The notes beneath the pieces were generated by a model. That model did no database searches. It saw nothing but the letters and a program-made list of their open reading frames with translations, and was not told where the DNA came from. Shown piece after piece: positions 33,427 through 44,880 of a DNA stretch of 64,000 bases. Each line of letters starts with the position of its first letter. The first letter of the stretch is position 1. A program made the translations under genes and the position numbers. Origin of the DNA: Forficula auricularia (lineage: Eukaryota; Arthropoda; Insecta; Dermaptera; Forficulidae); assembly GCA_024734495.1 (NCBI GenBank), contig JALMQS010000099.1, positions 67,750,483-67,814,482 of the forward strand, in the 5' to 3' direction.

Positions 33427-34439
33427 CGGGCATTCCACGCCAAATCGGATAGTTTGGAAAATTTTAATTTTTGATTTTCTTCATTTTTTGACATTTTTTA
33501 GTATCCATCATAAAACTCTTCCTGGTATATTTTGAAATTTTTTTAATCACCAGTTTAAAAGATATCGAATTTCGGTTTTATTCGTCCATAGCTTCTTCAA
33601 AAATGTTCCAAATTCAAAAAAAAAATTTTTTTGAAATTTTTGTTTTTTACATACTTTTTAGAAAAAAATACAAAAAATTATTTAAAGTGTTTTTATATGC
33701 GATTTTTGAGTTTGAAAATTTTAATCTTGTTTTTGAAACTGTATGTACTTATCGATTTTTTTGATAAATTTTTCTTTTAAATTTCTATTCATTCTACAAA
33801 TTTTAAGACCGGGTTGATAGTGGTCTTATGATAATTACTAATTTTTTCGATTTTTTATATTTTGATTTTCTTTCAACAAACTAAAATACTAATTATTTAT
33901 TTAAAACACCACGTAACGATACAAATCAATTCAAAATAACTAAAAAAGAGAACTCAATACCAAAAAGTGGTTTTAATAATGGTTAGGTAATAGCGAATAA
34001 AATTTCTTTCGAAATTTTCAAAAATCGAAAAAAAATTAGTAATTATCATAGGACTACTATCAACCCGATCTTAAAATTTGTAGAATGAGGTTTAAAATAA
34101 AAAATTATCAAAAAGATCGAAGAGTACATACAGTTTCAAAAACAAGATTAAAATTTTCAAACTCAAAAATCGCATGTAAAAACACTTTAAATAATTTTTT
34201 TGTATTTTTTCTAAAAAGTATGTAAAAAAACAAAAATTTCATTTTTTTTTTTGAATTTGGACCATTTTTGAAGAAGTTATGAGCGAAAAACCGAAATTCG
34301 ATATTTTTAAACCGGTGATCAAAAAAATTTCAAAATTTACAAGGAAGAGTTTTTTGATGGATACTAAAAAATGTCAAAAAAATTAAAGAAATCAAAAATT
34401 AAAATTTTTAAAACCGTGCGATTTGACGTGGAATGCCCC
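33427..34439. mobile_element. Foldback MITE with GGGCATTCCACG ends
   Basis: The left end GGGCATTCCACGCCAAATCG is the near reverse complement of the right end CGATTTGACGTGGAATGCCC (one internal difference). The arms extend about 450 bp each with matching landmarks ('tttttagtatccatcata' and 'tgatggatactaaaaa'; 'tgatagtggtcttatgata' and 'tatcataggactactatca'). They are flanked by 'atat' sequence on both sides. The spacer near 33.88-34.0 kb is about 120 bp. No transposase frame. Confidence 0.75.
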
Positions 34440-35840
34440 ATATATACCATAATGAATTTTTTTAGTCATACACCCACCTGTGAATAATTAGTTTAATTAA
34501 GAAAACCCATATCAAATTAAAGTTAGCTGAAAATGATACTCAGACAGATCGATTTATCGACCCGAAAAGCCCCTAATCAGGAATTTTAACTTAAATCGTT
34601 AGAGCCGTTTTTGGGAAACATATATTTTCAAGCTTGTTCATTTAATGTAATAAGATTTATGGAAAGTTTTCAACCGGAAATATATCTTATAAGATCACCG
34701 AATCCACGAGGACAATCTTAGGCATTGGATCTCATTGTGGTAGCGATATCCAAATACGACAGGTAGGCTAAATGAAATTTGAAACTTAAACTAAGTATCA
34801 GATGAAGATCCAACACCAAGATTATGCTGGAATTATGTTTCTTTTTATATCACCTGTAGATTTTTTTTCCATATATTTTCTTTAAAATAGTCTCTAACGA
34901 TTTGTTTTGAATTCGCACAATTTTTTTTTAATTACTCGATTTTTATAAATAATAGTTAATTTAGTATTAATTTAGTTGATTATTTTGAAGAAGTGGAAAA
35001 ACGGCATTTTTAGCGTTAAGCTCAGAAGTAAAACGGGAACCAAGGTACAATATCTAGCATTCTGTCAGATCATTTTAGCTTGTAAATTAAGTAAGATAAA
35101 AACTCGAAATTTAGAAGTCATCTGCATTAGTTTTCCCCAAAATAAGAAATTATATTAAAAGTTTAATCGAATGATTGATTATTTTGGGAAGGATCAAAAA
35201 ATATTTTTTATCAGGGAATGTGAGGTATCCCTGTAAAGATCTCATTAAATAGAATTAGCCTATTTTTTTTAATATTTAATTACTTTACTATAAAGGCCAG
35301 AGAGAGACCTGAATTTCCTATTTTTAGAGCCCTTTTGTCAATACCGTTTTAAGACTTTCGAGGGTACTGAGACAGTCTTCATCTGGGAGCACTTGAGTTA
35401 TTTTTCAATATTATCCTCAATTTTATTTTTACTAATTTATATAATACACCAGAAAATTCTAGAATCTTATAGAGTGTCATGATGAAATTTATCGAAAGGG
35501 GGCTACCTGAGCTCGGGGGCCATGCATGAGGCGGCGCCGGCGCCTCGCTTGCCTCAGGAATAACTAGCCACTGGTCCCTCTCTATATTTAGAAATGGCTT
35601 AATTTAAAATGTTTTTTCAAGTGTTTTGCGAGATATAAGTTACAGAACTTTCGGTATGCAAGTATTACTCGCACTTAGCCGCCTTATTTCTTAATCAGGT
35701 TTATATGCATACATCGTATATGTGCTGACAAAACAACTAACTACTTTACGAGCTCAGTGCGTTATCTAAAATCTTTTGGTGAGTACGATCGATTGTGACA
35801 AATAACTACCTACCATCAAATAATATTTTATTATAACAAT
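34440..35840. other. AT-rich sequence, no gene; short GC-rich transposon-like end
   Basis: 34.55-34.62 kb resembles 45.1 and 10.5 kb ('aatcgttagagccgtttt'). At 35503-35577 a GC-rich palindromic stretch ('gaggcggcgccggcgcctcg') ends in 'actagccactgg', whose reverse complement begins CCAGTGGC, similar to hAT termini; the other end was not found. Otherwise nothing recognised. Confidence 0.4.
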
Positions 35841-38800
35841 AACGCATTCAAGTCTCCAAATGTAAATTCTAATTTAAGTTCAAATTATTAGTTATAAAAA
35901 GTTTTGGGTTTATTTATAATTGTTTAATGTATTAAACAATTCTACATTAAGTTCAAAAAATTTTTATGGCAAATAATTTGAACTTAAATTAAATTTACAT
36001 TTGGAAGACTTAAATGCGTTTTTACAAGTAACTTGTATATTTTACATTTAATGTCAATTAATTTGAACTTAAATTAGAATTTAAATGCGTTTTTACAAGT
36101 AACTTGTATATTTTACATTTAATGTCAATTAACTTAAAAAGAAAAATCGTCATTTTCATATATTTTATTATGGCTAAAGTCAATATATATTTCTTATATC
36201 TCACGTGATACCGGCCGAAGACACTAGATTGTTAATCTTTCATTTCAAAAATGGCAAGTGGAGAAAACAGAATTAATTATTTAATGTGAAAAATACACAA
36301 TTTGTTTTTGGAAACTTAAATATACTACATATTATATTTGATTTTTGTTAACAAAAATTCTATAATCTAGATTTAACTTGTATATTTTATAACTAGTGGC
36401 ATTTAAAGTCAAATAAAATCCAACGAAATTGTATATTTTGCAAGCAATGTCGTTTAATGTCAAATAAATCGAAAAACAAAACGTAATTTTCATATTTAAC
36501 CAGAACTAAATTCTTGTACTTGAGATTCCAACCGATGACTATCACCGCATTAATCTTTCCTTCATCTTAAGAATAATAATTTAAAAATGACAAGTAGAAC
36601 AAACAGCTTTAATTATTTTTAATGTGAAAATACTTACACTAAAGAACTCAAAAATTGGAATTTCTAATTGGAGACTTGAATGACTTTCATTAGCAGAAAT
36701 ACGACTATGCTTGAATATTTTCATAAAAATTCTAATTTAATAAATTTCAAAAAATAACGAAACGTATTTTTACGATTATTGAATTTTCAGCTATTTTATT
36801 TCACAAGCTATATTAATAAATTGCTAATAAATGTGATAATGGCTTTCTTAATCTAACTACCATTATATTATATAATATGATTAAATAAAACCCCGTTTTA
36901 CAAGTTTCAACTAATTATATTGTAACTCATTTTTTATATACATATATAAAAAAAAATAGAACTTTTATTTTTCAAGATAAATTAGAATTTGATGGAGACT
37001 TGAATATTTGACTTTTCTAACAGAAATTATGATTAGAAGATTAATTTGAGATTAAAATAAAAATATAATAAATAAATAAATAACTCAAAAACAAATAAAT
37101 AAATTTATAGAGTTTGATAATTTTTTAGAGTGGGTCTTTAAATTCTTTTATAGATTAAAATAAGACGGCCAGTACGTATCCAGAATTCCGTACCTCTTTC
37201 AAAATACTTGAAATTTAAATTACTTTTTATTTGTCTTTGATAAGTAGATAATGAGTGAATTTTTTCATAATTTTATAATAGGTTAAGCCACTTCTGAAGG
37301 CCGGCAGGTACAAAAACAACTTAAAAATGGCCACTTCGGGGTTCTCGCCCTTTCATTTTAAAATGAATTAAATTTAAAAAAAAATTAGGCTAATTCTTTT
37401 GAAAGAGATCTTCACAGAGATATCTCACGTCCCATGATAAAAAAATATTTATTTTCAGCCTCACAAAAAATTTGATCCTCCCCAAAATAATCATTCGATT
37501 AAAATTCTAATATATTAGGATTTTTAATTTTGAAGAAAATGAATACCTACATATTTATCTGTTGTAAATTTCAAGTTTGAATATTTTTAGTTTATGAGTT
37601 AGAATAATGCTCTGACTAACATTGATTATCGACATTAATAATGTCCAATTCAAAAGTATTAGAGTTCATTAATATTTAATATACCTATAAACCTATATAT
37701 ATATAGGTTTGTAGGTATATATATAGGTATATTGAAAAAAATATTAAAAAACAATCCATATCTGACCTTTTGTTAATTTAATTTTTGTTGTTTAAAATTT
37801 CAATCATTTCAAAAATTGAATCTTTTTTTTTCTTAATTCCCCCTTGTCTTCAAAAAAAAGAGCGAAATTTAGAAAAAAGATTAATTTTAGAAATGATCGA
37901 AATTTTAAATAACAAAAATCCAATTAACATACCATAAGGCCACAATTTCTAATATATGGTTATGAATATCACTTTTAATGGAATATAGAGGTAATTTTGG
38001 TACATCATAGATTAATGATCGAAAGTCTTTTCTAAGAAGTTTTCAAAGAATGGCTATCTTTGAAAATCCTCCTATTATTACTTTCCCATTATAATTATTT
38101 GAACCTATGATTTTAATTGAAATAGTTCCCAAAATGAGTCGTCTAACAATTATAATCTTAAGTATATTTATTATTATTATTTTTTTTTCTTTTGGGATTG
38201 TATCATTTTGACAATTCATTTGATTTGATGGCAAATTATCCCTACTCTAAATGTATAATTTTCTTTTTGAAAGTTATATCTAAATGATATTCGAATAGGA
38301 AGTCGGGGATATATATATTCAAAGAGGATGATATGCGGAATGCCGTTCTGTGGTTGCTCTTGCGGGCTAATGACGCGTTGGCTGGCTTTTGCCCCGTTGA
38401 TTGGCAAAGCGTGAGATGAGAACCGAGTAATGAAGTGTGAGCAATTGCTGCAGCCCTTCTTCCTTCCACTCTTCATCTTCATCTTCATCTTCATCATCTG
38501 CCTGCGAGCGGAGCCCGGCCTGGTCCTCCGCTTCACTAATGACTCAATCCAACAGCTCCGTTTCACAAACACTATCTTTAGAGAAGGAAGAGCGACTCTG
38601 GAGGCTCGTTGGAGGGGCGGGACCCGAAACAAATGACAGGTGATCGGGAAAAGGTCAAAAGCAATACAGGAATCAACCAAGTGCCTTTTTTTTATCAATT
38701 GACTAAAATTATACTATCCCAAAAAAAGAGACTTGAATGCCCTTCAAACATAAGTATGATAGATAAAAAACAAGTTTATTCGTTACCTAGCTCTTGTAAT

Positions 38801-40568
38801 AATAGTCGTGTTCTTGAAAATATATAATAATTTGATTTAGTATAAGGGTCCTTAAATAAGGGACTAATTTTCTAAATGGATATTTATTTTTCTTTTGAAT
38901 AATTCAGTTATTTTTGAATTTTTAATGAAGACGGAACAGGCAATCGTGCCTACTCTTCGCAAGAAAGAACGAAGACAAAGATTAACTTATTATTCTAATA
39001 ATATCTCAATTAAAAGAGAGACTCTTTCATATTTCTAAACAAATAATCCATTTTTAGTTGTAATTTAGATTCTTCTATTGATATCTAGTATAAATAATGT
39101 CTTTATTAATGAAAATTATATTAGCCAAACTCCATGTAGCCTACAACTTTTTAAAAATTACTAAGTAATTTTTATATTTCAAAGATAAATTACAATTCGC
39201 TATTGGAGACATGAATGCAGTGCATGTAAAATTTAATTTCGACTAGCAAAAATCCTATATCTCGAATGAACAACAGCTTTACAAGTTTAATTCAATTATA
39301 TTGAAAATTTTTTGACAGTCTTTATTTGGAATTCGCTTCTGGAATCTTTATATAGTAAATTGTAAAAGAATAAAGAAATAATTTCTACAAAAAAAAAAAA
39401 TCGCCAGATAAATTTAAAAATTTCAAATAAAGGTGAATTTGACTTTTTCAGACAAAATATCATTAAATATGTTCAAATAATATCCAGTTTAGTAAGTTGT
39501 ATTTTATTATATCTTAATTGTTTTCTTGAATATTAAGAAGTGTGGTAAATTAGAATTTTCGATTGGAAACTTGAATGCCTACATGTAATTTTGACTTTCC
39601 TATTAGTGTGTGTGAAATAGCTTTTAAATAATATTTTCAATAAAATATATTGAGAATTTTGTTATTTGATAGGTGTTCATAGTTTTATAAATTTTAAGTA
39701 CTAATTTTCAGGTCATGGACTGTGAGAAAAATCGAAACAACATGTAATTCAAAAGCGACGTTTCTTCTCTTTTATACAATTTTAAGCTCTTAAATTTGCA
39801 TTCAATAATTAACATGTTGTTTAAATATTACGTACGAGTCTGTACAAGAATGTTATGAAACATTTAATTGATCTGGCAAGTTAATTATTAGATCATAAAT
39901 AAACCGCTAGATCATTAAGTTGTTTTGTCTCAATCCTATTCACGACTGTATCTATGCAATATTTGAATAAAAAATGTTAATTATCTAATACAACGTGAAA
40001 CAATAAATATAATATTTTGAGAAAGACTCAACAAAGAGACAAAAAGTCGGATTTGAATTAAATGATTTGTTTCGATTTTTTCCGACGTCAAAGTCCTGAG
40101 AAATAGTACTTAAAATTTATAAAATAATGAACACTTCTCAAACAAAATAATTTTTAATCTGTTTTTATTGAAAATGTTAATTTAAAAGCTATTTCGGGTA
40201 GGAAAGTCAAAAATTACATGTAACGCATTCAAGTTTCCAATCACAAATTCTAATTTACCTTACTTCTAAAATTCATCAAAATATTACATATTATAGATTG
40301 AAACTCACTAAGCTGATGTGTGATTTAATCATAATAATTTTTTGGGTGTTAAAGTTAACATCGCCTTTTATTCGAAATTCTTAAATTTATCTTGTGAAAT
40401 TTTTTATTACAAATATAAATTTTTTCTTTATTCTTCTAAAATTTACTATAATTGAATTCCCGCTAGAGAAAGTAAAATATTACATATAATTTATTTAAAA
40501 TTCCAATAGCGAGTTACAAATAAAGGCTATTAAAAATTGTTCAATATACATAATTGAACAGGGTGTAC
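35841..40568. repeat. Region with a recurring 'TTGGAGACTTGAATGC' module
   Basis: A module built from 'taaattagaattt', a variable 5-8 bp, 'ttggagacttgaatgc' and 'tacatgtaattttgac' recurs, with drift, near 35850 (-), 35995, 36655, 36970, 39190, 39545, 40210 (-) and, past the ribozyme dimer, 41170. The copies at 39541-39760 (+) and 40040-40265 (-) are longer inverted arms (over 200 bp). Spacing is irregular, so this is a dispersed or foldback family rather than a satellite. Confidence 0.5.
38330..38650. promoter_or_regulatory. GC-rich island with open frames on both strands
   Basis: This stretch is far more GC-rich than its flanks. On the plus strand a TATA-like 'atatatat' (about 38309-38316) precedes an ATG at 38430 that opens a 68-codon frame with a hydrophobic start (QLLQPFFLPLF then FIFIFII) made by a TCATCT microsatellite. 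On the minus strand the same repeat reads KMKMKMK in a 160-codon frame. A GGGGCGGGAC GC box (38614-38623) and CCAAT on the minus strand (in 'gccaatcaac') suggest promoter function. I cannot say which strand is transcribed. Confidence 0.35.
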
Positions 40569-40583
40569 ATAAGATATATTATT

Positions 40584-41011
40584 AAAGTTGCTATCGGGGA
40601 AAAAGGACTATATTTTTATGTAAATAATTTTTATTTTGTTGACTTCTTCAGGGCTCTAAAAAGTGATAAGGCCTCAATTAATACAGATTATAACATCTTC
40701 AAATCAAAATCAAACTAACTAAGAGAGAATGATAAAAATGACAAATATGCATAGGAAGATAATTATTTGGTATGTAAAATGAGATTTTTTTGTGTGTATT
40801 AATTTGTTTTTTGTAATGTATTGAAATTGATTTTGATTTCAAGATGTTATAATCTGTATTAATTGAGGCCTTATCACTTTTTAGAGCCCTCAAGATGTCA
40901 ACAAAGTTGATGAAACGTTGGCAACAAAATAAAAATTATTTGCATAAAAATATAGTTCTTATTTCCCGATACCAACTTTAATAATTTAATTGATGGACAT
41001 AACTAATCAAA
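40584..41011. mobile_element. Ribozyme family E inverted dimer
   Basis: A 15-bp perfect target duplication (ataagatatattatt) at 40569-40583 and 41012-41026. Arms of at least 110 bp (about 40584-40710 and 40830-40985) face head to head around a 120-bp unique spacer. The plus unit has a hammerhead relic (40884-40925): GCC/GGC stem I, CTCAAGA (G5 changed to C), stem II TCAAC/GTTGA, GAAA, CGTT. The minus unit keeps a perfect CTGAAGA (40651-40645) but has lost stem II and the GAAA box by deletion. Each unit alone is therefore probably dead. Confidence 0.65.
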
Positions 41012-41271
41012 ATAAGATATATTATTGAATACAACGTGAAACAATAAATTTAAGATCTTGAGAAATTCTCAATATAGAACGTCGGTTTCGATTTGTCCCG
41101 AAGTTATAAACTTCTCTGAGAACTCAAATTTAAAGTATATTGAAAATATTTTGATAAATATTAAATATTGGTGGATAAATTTGAATTTTAGTTTGGGGAC
41201 TTGAATGCGCTACATGTTTTTCGACAGATGACAGATGTCAATAACTGGGGGGGGGGGGAGGGAGAACTTAC

Positions 41272-41400
41272 CTCGCTCATGTCCGTATCGTTGCGACGTC
41301 AATGTTTGCTAATTACACTAATCACTTCACTTGCTTATTTCACCCATTCAACGGCCCCCCGCATGGCACTGTGAAAAACACTGCACGGACGGCTCGGTCA
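41272..41400 (-). CDS. Putative first exon of a minus-strand gene (Met-Ser-Glu then splice donor)
   Basis: On the minus strand, 'gatacggac' precedes ATG AGC GAG (41280-41272), which is followed directly by GTAAGT (41271-41266), a perfect 5' splice consensus. The purine at -3 fits a start context. The 5' UTR would run back into the CpG-rich island. Phase is 0 after three codons. Downstream exons would lie to the left but none could be assigned, so the product is unknown. The exon end is clear; the transcription start is not, and the upper coordinate given is nominal. Confidence 0.45.
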
Positions 41401-41790
41401 AAAAGACAAGAACACTTTAAAAAAAAAAAAACAAAAAAAAAATCCCAAGTGACAGGATGTTGCACTGTCAAACGAACGCATGCGACTGGAATTGAGAGTG
41501 TGCGAGAGCGAAGTCTTCCACACTTGCACTGGCGGAATGTGCAGCGAGCCGGCGCGGCCAGGACCAATGGCAGCGTGGTACTTTGGTGACGTCACTGGTG
41601 GCCACGGACAGGTTGCGAGTACTCCGAGGTGGCCCGTGTGTCTGTGGGGGGCAGACTCGAGAACCAGCGGTGAAAAAAAGAGCCTGGTCCGCCGCCGGCC
41701 GGGCAGGTTCCCAAGCGAGAGAGATCGACGACGGGGCACCAAAAGCACAAGACACCCTCACGAGCCCCGCCTCGGATTGATTCGTTAATA
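41280..41790 (-). promoter_or_regulatory. CpG-rich promoter island
   Basis: This is the most CpG- and GC-rich stretch of the window, especially 41465-41780, ending abruptly in AT-rich sequence on both sides. It contains a palindromic CRE, TGACGTCA (41587-41594), a second ACGTCA half-site (41295-41300), a CCAAT box (41564-41568) and several GC-rich tracts such as 'gccggcgcggcc'. No TATA box is obvious. The downstream Met-Ser-Glu/GTAAGT exon sets the likely direction as minus. Long frames on both strands across the island are expected from composition and are not called. Confidence 0.55.
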
Positions 41791-41968
41791 ACTAACAAGG
41801 GAATGCTTGTTAGACATCGACGTACCAATCGCCAAAATGAGAAATCTATATATCTCTCCAACCATTGTTCTTCATATAAGAAGAAAATACCTCGACTCCA
41901 CACCGGAGCCTAACTAACGCAAGAGATTCTCAGAATATCTATTAAATTTATTATATATATATATATGT

Positions 41969-42379
41969 TTCAGTAAAAACCCATTTTTTAGTCAAGAACG
42001 GGTTCTTACTAGTTAAAATGCGTTTCACTGAATACCTTTGTGGCAACTAGAATTTACTGATGTTGGTTGAGTTTGGTTCAAAGATCTAGAATCTTCATTT
42101 TTGAACTTCCGCCTGGGGTTGGGTGTTTATTTTCAAAATTTTTTAAACGAAACTGTCAAAAACTAGAAGCAATGTTATAGAGGATGTAATTTGTATCAAT
42201 TTAAAGTTTTTTGAAAATAAACACCCAAAATGAAGTGGAAGGTCAAAAATGAAGATTCTAGACATTTGAAACAAACTCAACCAGTATCAGTAAATTCTAG
42301 TTCCCACAAAGGTATTCAGTGAAACGCGTTTTAACTAGTAAGAATCCGTTATTATTAAAAAACGGGGTTTTACTGCAAC
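41969..42379. mobile_element. Foldback transposon, short copy (sibling of 16057-16865)
   Basis: Ends are CAGTAAAAACCC and GGGGTTTTACTG in TA-rich flanks. Arms carry 'aagaacgggttcttactag', 'gcgtttcactgaataccttt' and 'gaatttactgatgttggttg' with their complements on the right. The central loop 'aaagttttttgaaaataaac' is a second palindrome. About 410 bp and lacking the 20-bp array, so it serves as the pre-expansion reference. Confidence 0.7.
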
Positions 42380-43090
42380 ATATATACATATATACACTTG
42401 CGAGCAAAGAAACTTAATCACTTTGTTTTCAGTAATTTAATGCAATTTTTTCTATTCCAACCTATAATTTTACAAATATAAATATTATTTTATAAAAGCT
42501 TCATATTTCAGGATTTAAAAAAAAGCAAAATCAATAAAATGTTGCATTATTTGATAATGTTATTAGCCTACAATGTAAAAACGATTTTTTTTTGCCCTAT
42601 TTCCAAACTCAACCGAATTTTGTATTCGTCGAAAGGGCTAGAATTTTCATTTTTGACCCTCCCCCTTTTTTTTGTCTGATATTATGTTTAAAACACATTA
42701 AAAATCAACTGGTGTGTTCACCACACGACTTTCCCATTTTCATTTATTTGAAATCATCATGACACTACTAATGCACGACCCTTCCTTTATTTCGTTTTTT
42801 TTCTCAAAAACGGCTATAACGATTTTTTAAAAAATTAGTGTATTTATCAAGTGTCATGAGTTATTAGTTGTGTCAAATTTTTAATCCCATTGAATTAAGG
42901 AAAGGGTTGTAAATTAGGAGTGTCGCAGCGCGCGGCGTGAGAGAAGCTGCTTCAGGGGTATGAGACTTTATGACCAAGTATTAGTTTTTACTCAAATGTT
43001 AAAAATAATATACCATATACCTACTTAACGATACGATTATTTAAAACTGCAAAATAATATAAGTAAATATTATAATAGAAATATATTCTT
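42380..43090. repeat. Dispersed repeats, no gene
   Basis: 42.60-42.70 kb is a piece of the poly-C/'tttgaccct' family. 42710-42935 carries the 'gtgttcaccacacgactt' block and 'tcaaaaacggctataacg', matching 8.23-7.87 kb in inverse. The rest is AT-rich. Confidence 0.45.
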
Positions 43091-43440
43091 TTTTGGAGAC
43101 TGACTGGTAGAAATAATTTATTGGAACATCATTAAAAACAGCCATTTCAGAGGATCTTCGCTTCTTCTTCAGGGTTTAAAATTGTAAACCTATAGAAAAC
43201 AAACAAGCCACTTCATGAAGGAGTGAAGAAGAGACGTCGGGTTTTAAGAAGATGAAAATGACGTTCCTATAAAGTCTTTTAAAGGAGACAATAAAAGAGT
43301 GTGTCTTCTCCTGGAAAAATAATTTATTTATTTATTTAAAAAGAGAGTATAGTTTCGAGGACTTTGCCCTCTTCACCAGTCTCTTATAATTGATTCACAG
43401 AAACTTTCAATCTTTTATTCAGAATTTTATTTTTTTGGAC
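43090..43440. mobile_element. Abutting decayed ribozyme units (families C and B)
   Basis: 43.10-43.28 kb has family C landmarks: 'gactggtagaaa', minus-strand CTGAAGA (about 43161-43167) and a plus-strand 'gagacgtcgggtttt'. It is followed by a family B unit on the minus strand, whose core is CTGGTGA (43379-43373, A6 changed to G) with stem II GAGG/CCTC, GAAA (43356-43353) and ACTC in place of GTC. Both look inactive. Confidence 0.5.
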
Positions 43441-44540
43441 TCCATCATTGTCTAATCATTTGCTTAAGTAAATTTAATTTAATAAAAAAAAGAGATAAAA
43501 TACTAGTTCAATTAAAAACTTCAAAGTTCCTGATTAAGGGTGGTAATGAAGAAAAACAGATATACCATTATCTTTGGATAAGAGATATCATACTTTTTAT
43601 ATTTCAGTGACCAATGTAAATTTAATTAAAGGACGTGCAATGAATAGTCTAATTTTGTTCACTGAATAGTTGATTACCACCAACTCCGGCCCAATATCTG
43701 AAATTACTCCTCCCTGCAAGGCTCCATCCGGACTACATAGGTTGTACCATTTCTTGTCAGTATAAAAAACAGTTAAGGTAGTTGTTTGGCGACAAAGCTA
43801 ACAAAAAGTTAATGCTAGAGTATATAGAACAGACAATAAGGATTACTAATTCATAAGCTCAAAACTTTTTGCTGTTTATGTACCACTACTAGCCAATCCC
43901 GTGCTCGTTTGACAAATCTGGCAACACTGTTCGAGCTTGTATATATTTTATCTTAGAACTGTCAGATAAAGTATATTATAAAGAGAAATTTATAAAAAAA
44001 GAAGTTCTTAATAGGCGATTAAAAAGCTGTTGCGACAATGGCTGAAGCGAAAAAAACCTCAAAAAAGTACTAAAGTTAACCCATTTTTTAAGTTAAATAA
44101 ATGCGTTGTTGCCAGCTTGTTTTTAGTGTAAATTTTTCATTATTTATTCATTATTATCTCAGAAACTGTGTTGTAACTTTGAATTAAAATTTTCTTAAAA
44201 AATGTATTAGTTATTGTTATTAAATAATAATCTGTCTAAATTTCAAAAAAAAATCCTATGAAAATCCATATGGTGAAACAACTACCTTAATTAAATTAAA
44301 TGTATTAATATTAGAAGTGAAAATATGATGATTTCATGATGGCTGCCTCGGAAATAGATGATGATTGTCGTGCTATTTATGAACCTCCGTCGATTGAAGC
44401 TCCTGTACTTTTTGAATGTGTATTTTCTCACGCTTTCGCGAGAAAATAAATATTAAAACTGGATCACTCACTTTGCTGAATTGGCGATAAGAGAAATGTG
44501 ATACGACCTCCCGACTTCCTTCGTTCGCCAGGTGTATTAA
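43440..44540. other. Low-copy AT-rich stretch with two tiny ATG frames
   Basis: No repeats shared with the rest of the window were noticed. An ATG at 44038 in good context (gacaATGG) opens MAEAKKTSKKY then stop. Another at 44336 opens MMAASEIDDDCRAIYEPPSI and runs 37 codons to 44449. Both have start contexts and codon choices better than background, but no splice-linked continuation was found. They might be first exons of a plus-strand gene or remnants. Confidence 0.25.
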
Positions 44541-44880
44541 ATAAAAGTACCTGGAAACGATGCTCGGTAATTTTTTGATTCAGTTAAAAGCGATATATTA
44601 ATTTTATTTTTAATTTTAAATCCAGGTAAAAAGATCAATTTTTACATCGCAGCCAAAATAAAATAAAATTGAAATAAAACTTAATTTATATTTTTACTAA
44701 CGTTTACATCAGCTATGGCCATCATCAAGACTGGGCACAAAGTTTAGAATGTAATTGTAATTAAAAATAATACTATTATACACCGAAGCTCTTTCGTTGA
44801 CCCTTTGAAATCCTTCGAATTGTCGGATTTTTTAAGAGAATGAAATTGATATTCTAATAAATTATTTTATAGAAAAATAC
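44540..44880 (+). mobile_element. Decayed family C-related unit (third copy of the 9.93-10.29 kb repeat)
   Basis: It begins with 'acctggaaacgatgctcggt' (palindrome half-lost), then 'taacgtttacatcagctatg' and ends with 'tccttcgaattgtcggattt'. The CTGATGA box present at 10202 is deleted here (the text jumps from 'gaaatcc' to 'ttcgaatt'). Read on the minus strand near 44702-44738, GATGATGGCCATAGC and AAACGTT recall a second decayed hammerhead. Confidence 0.45.

Noticed and set aside
41398..41903. Several 65-116 codon frames on both strands in the CpG island
   Set aside because: GC-rich DNA has few stop codons; frames overlap on both strands and none has a recognisable domain. Only the splice-donor-linked ATG at 41280 is kept.
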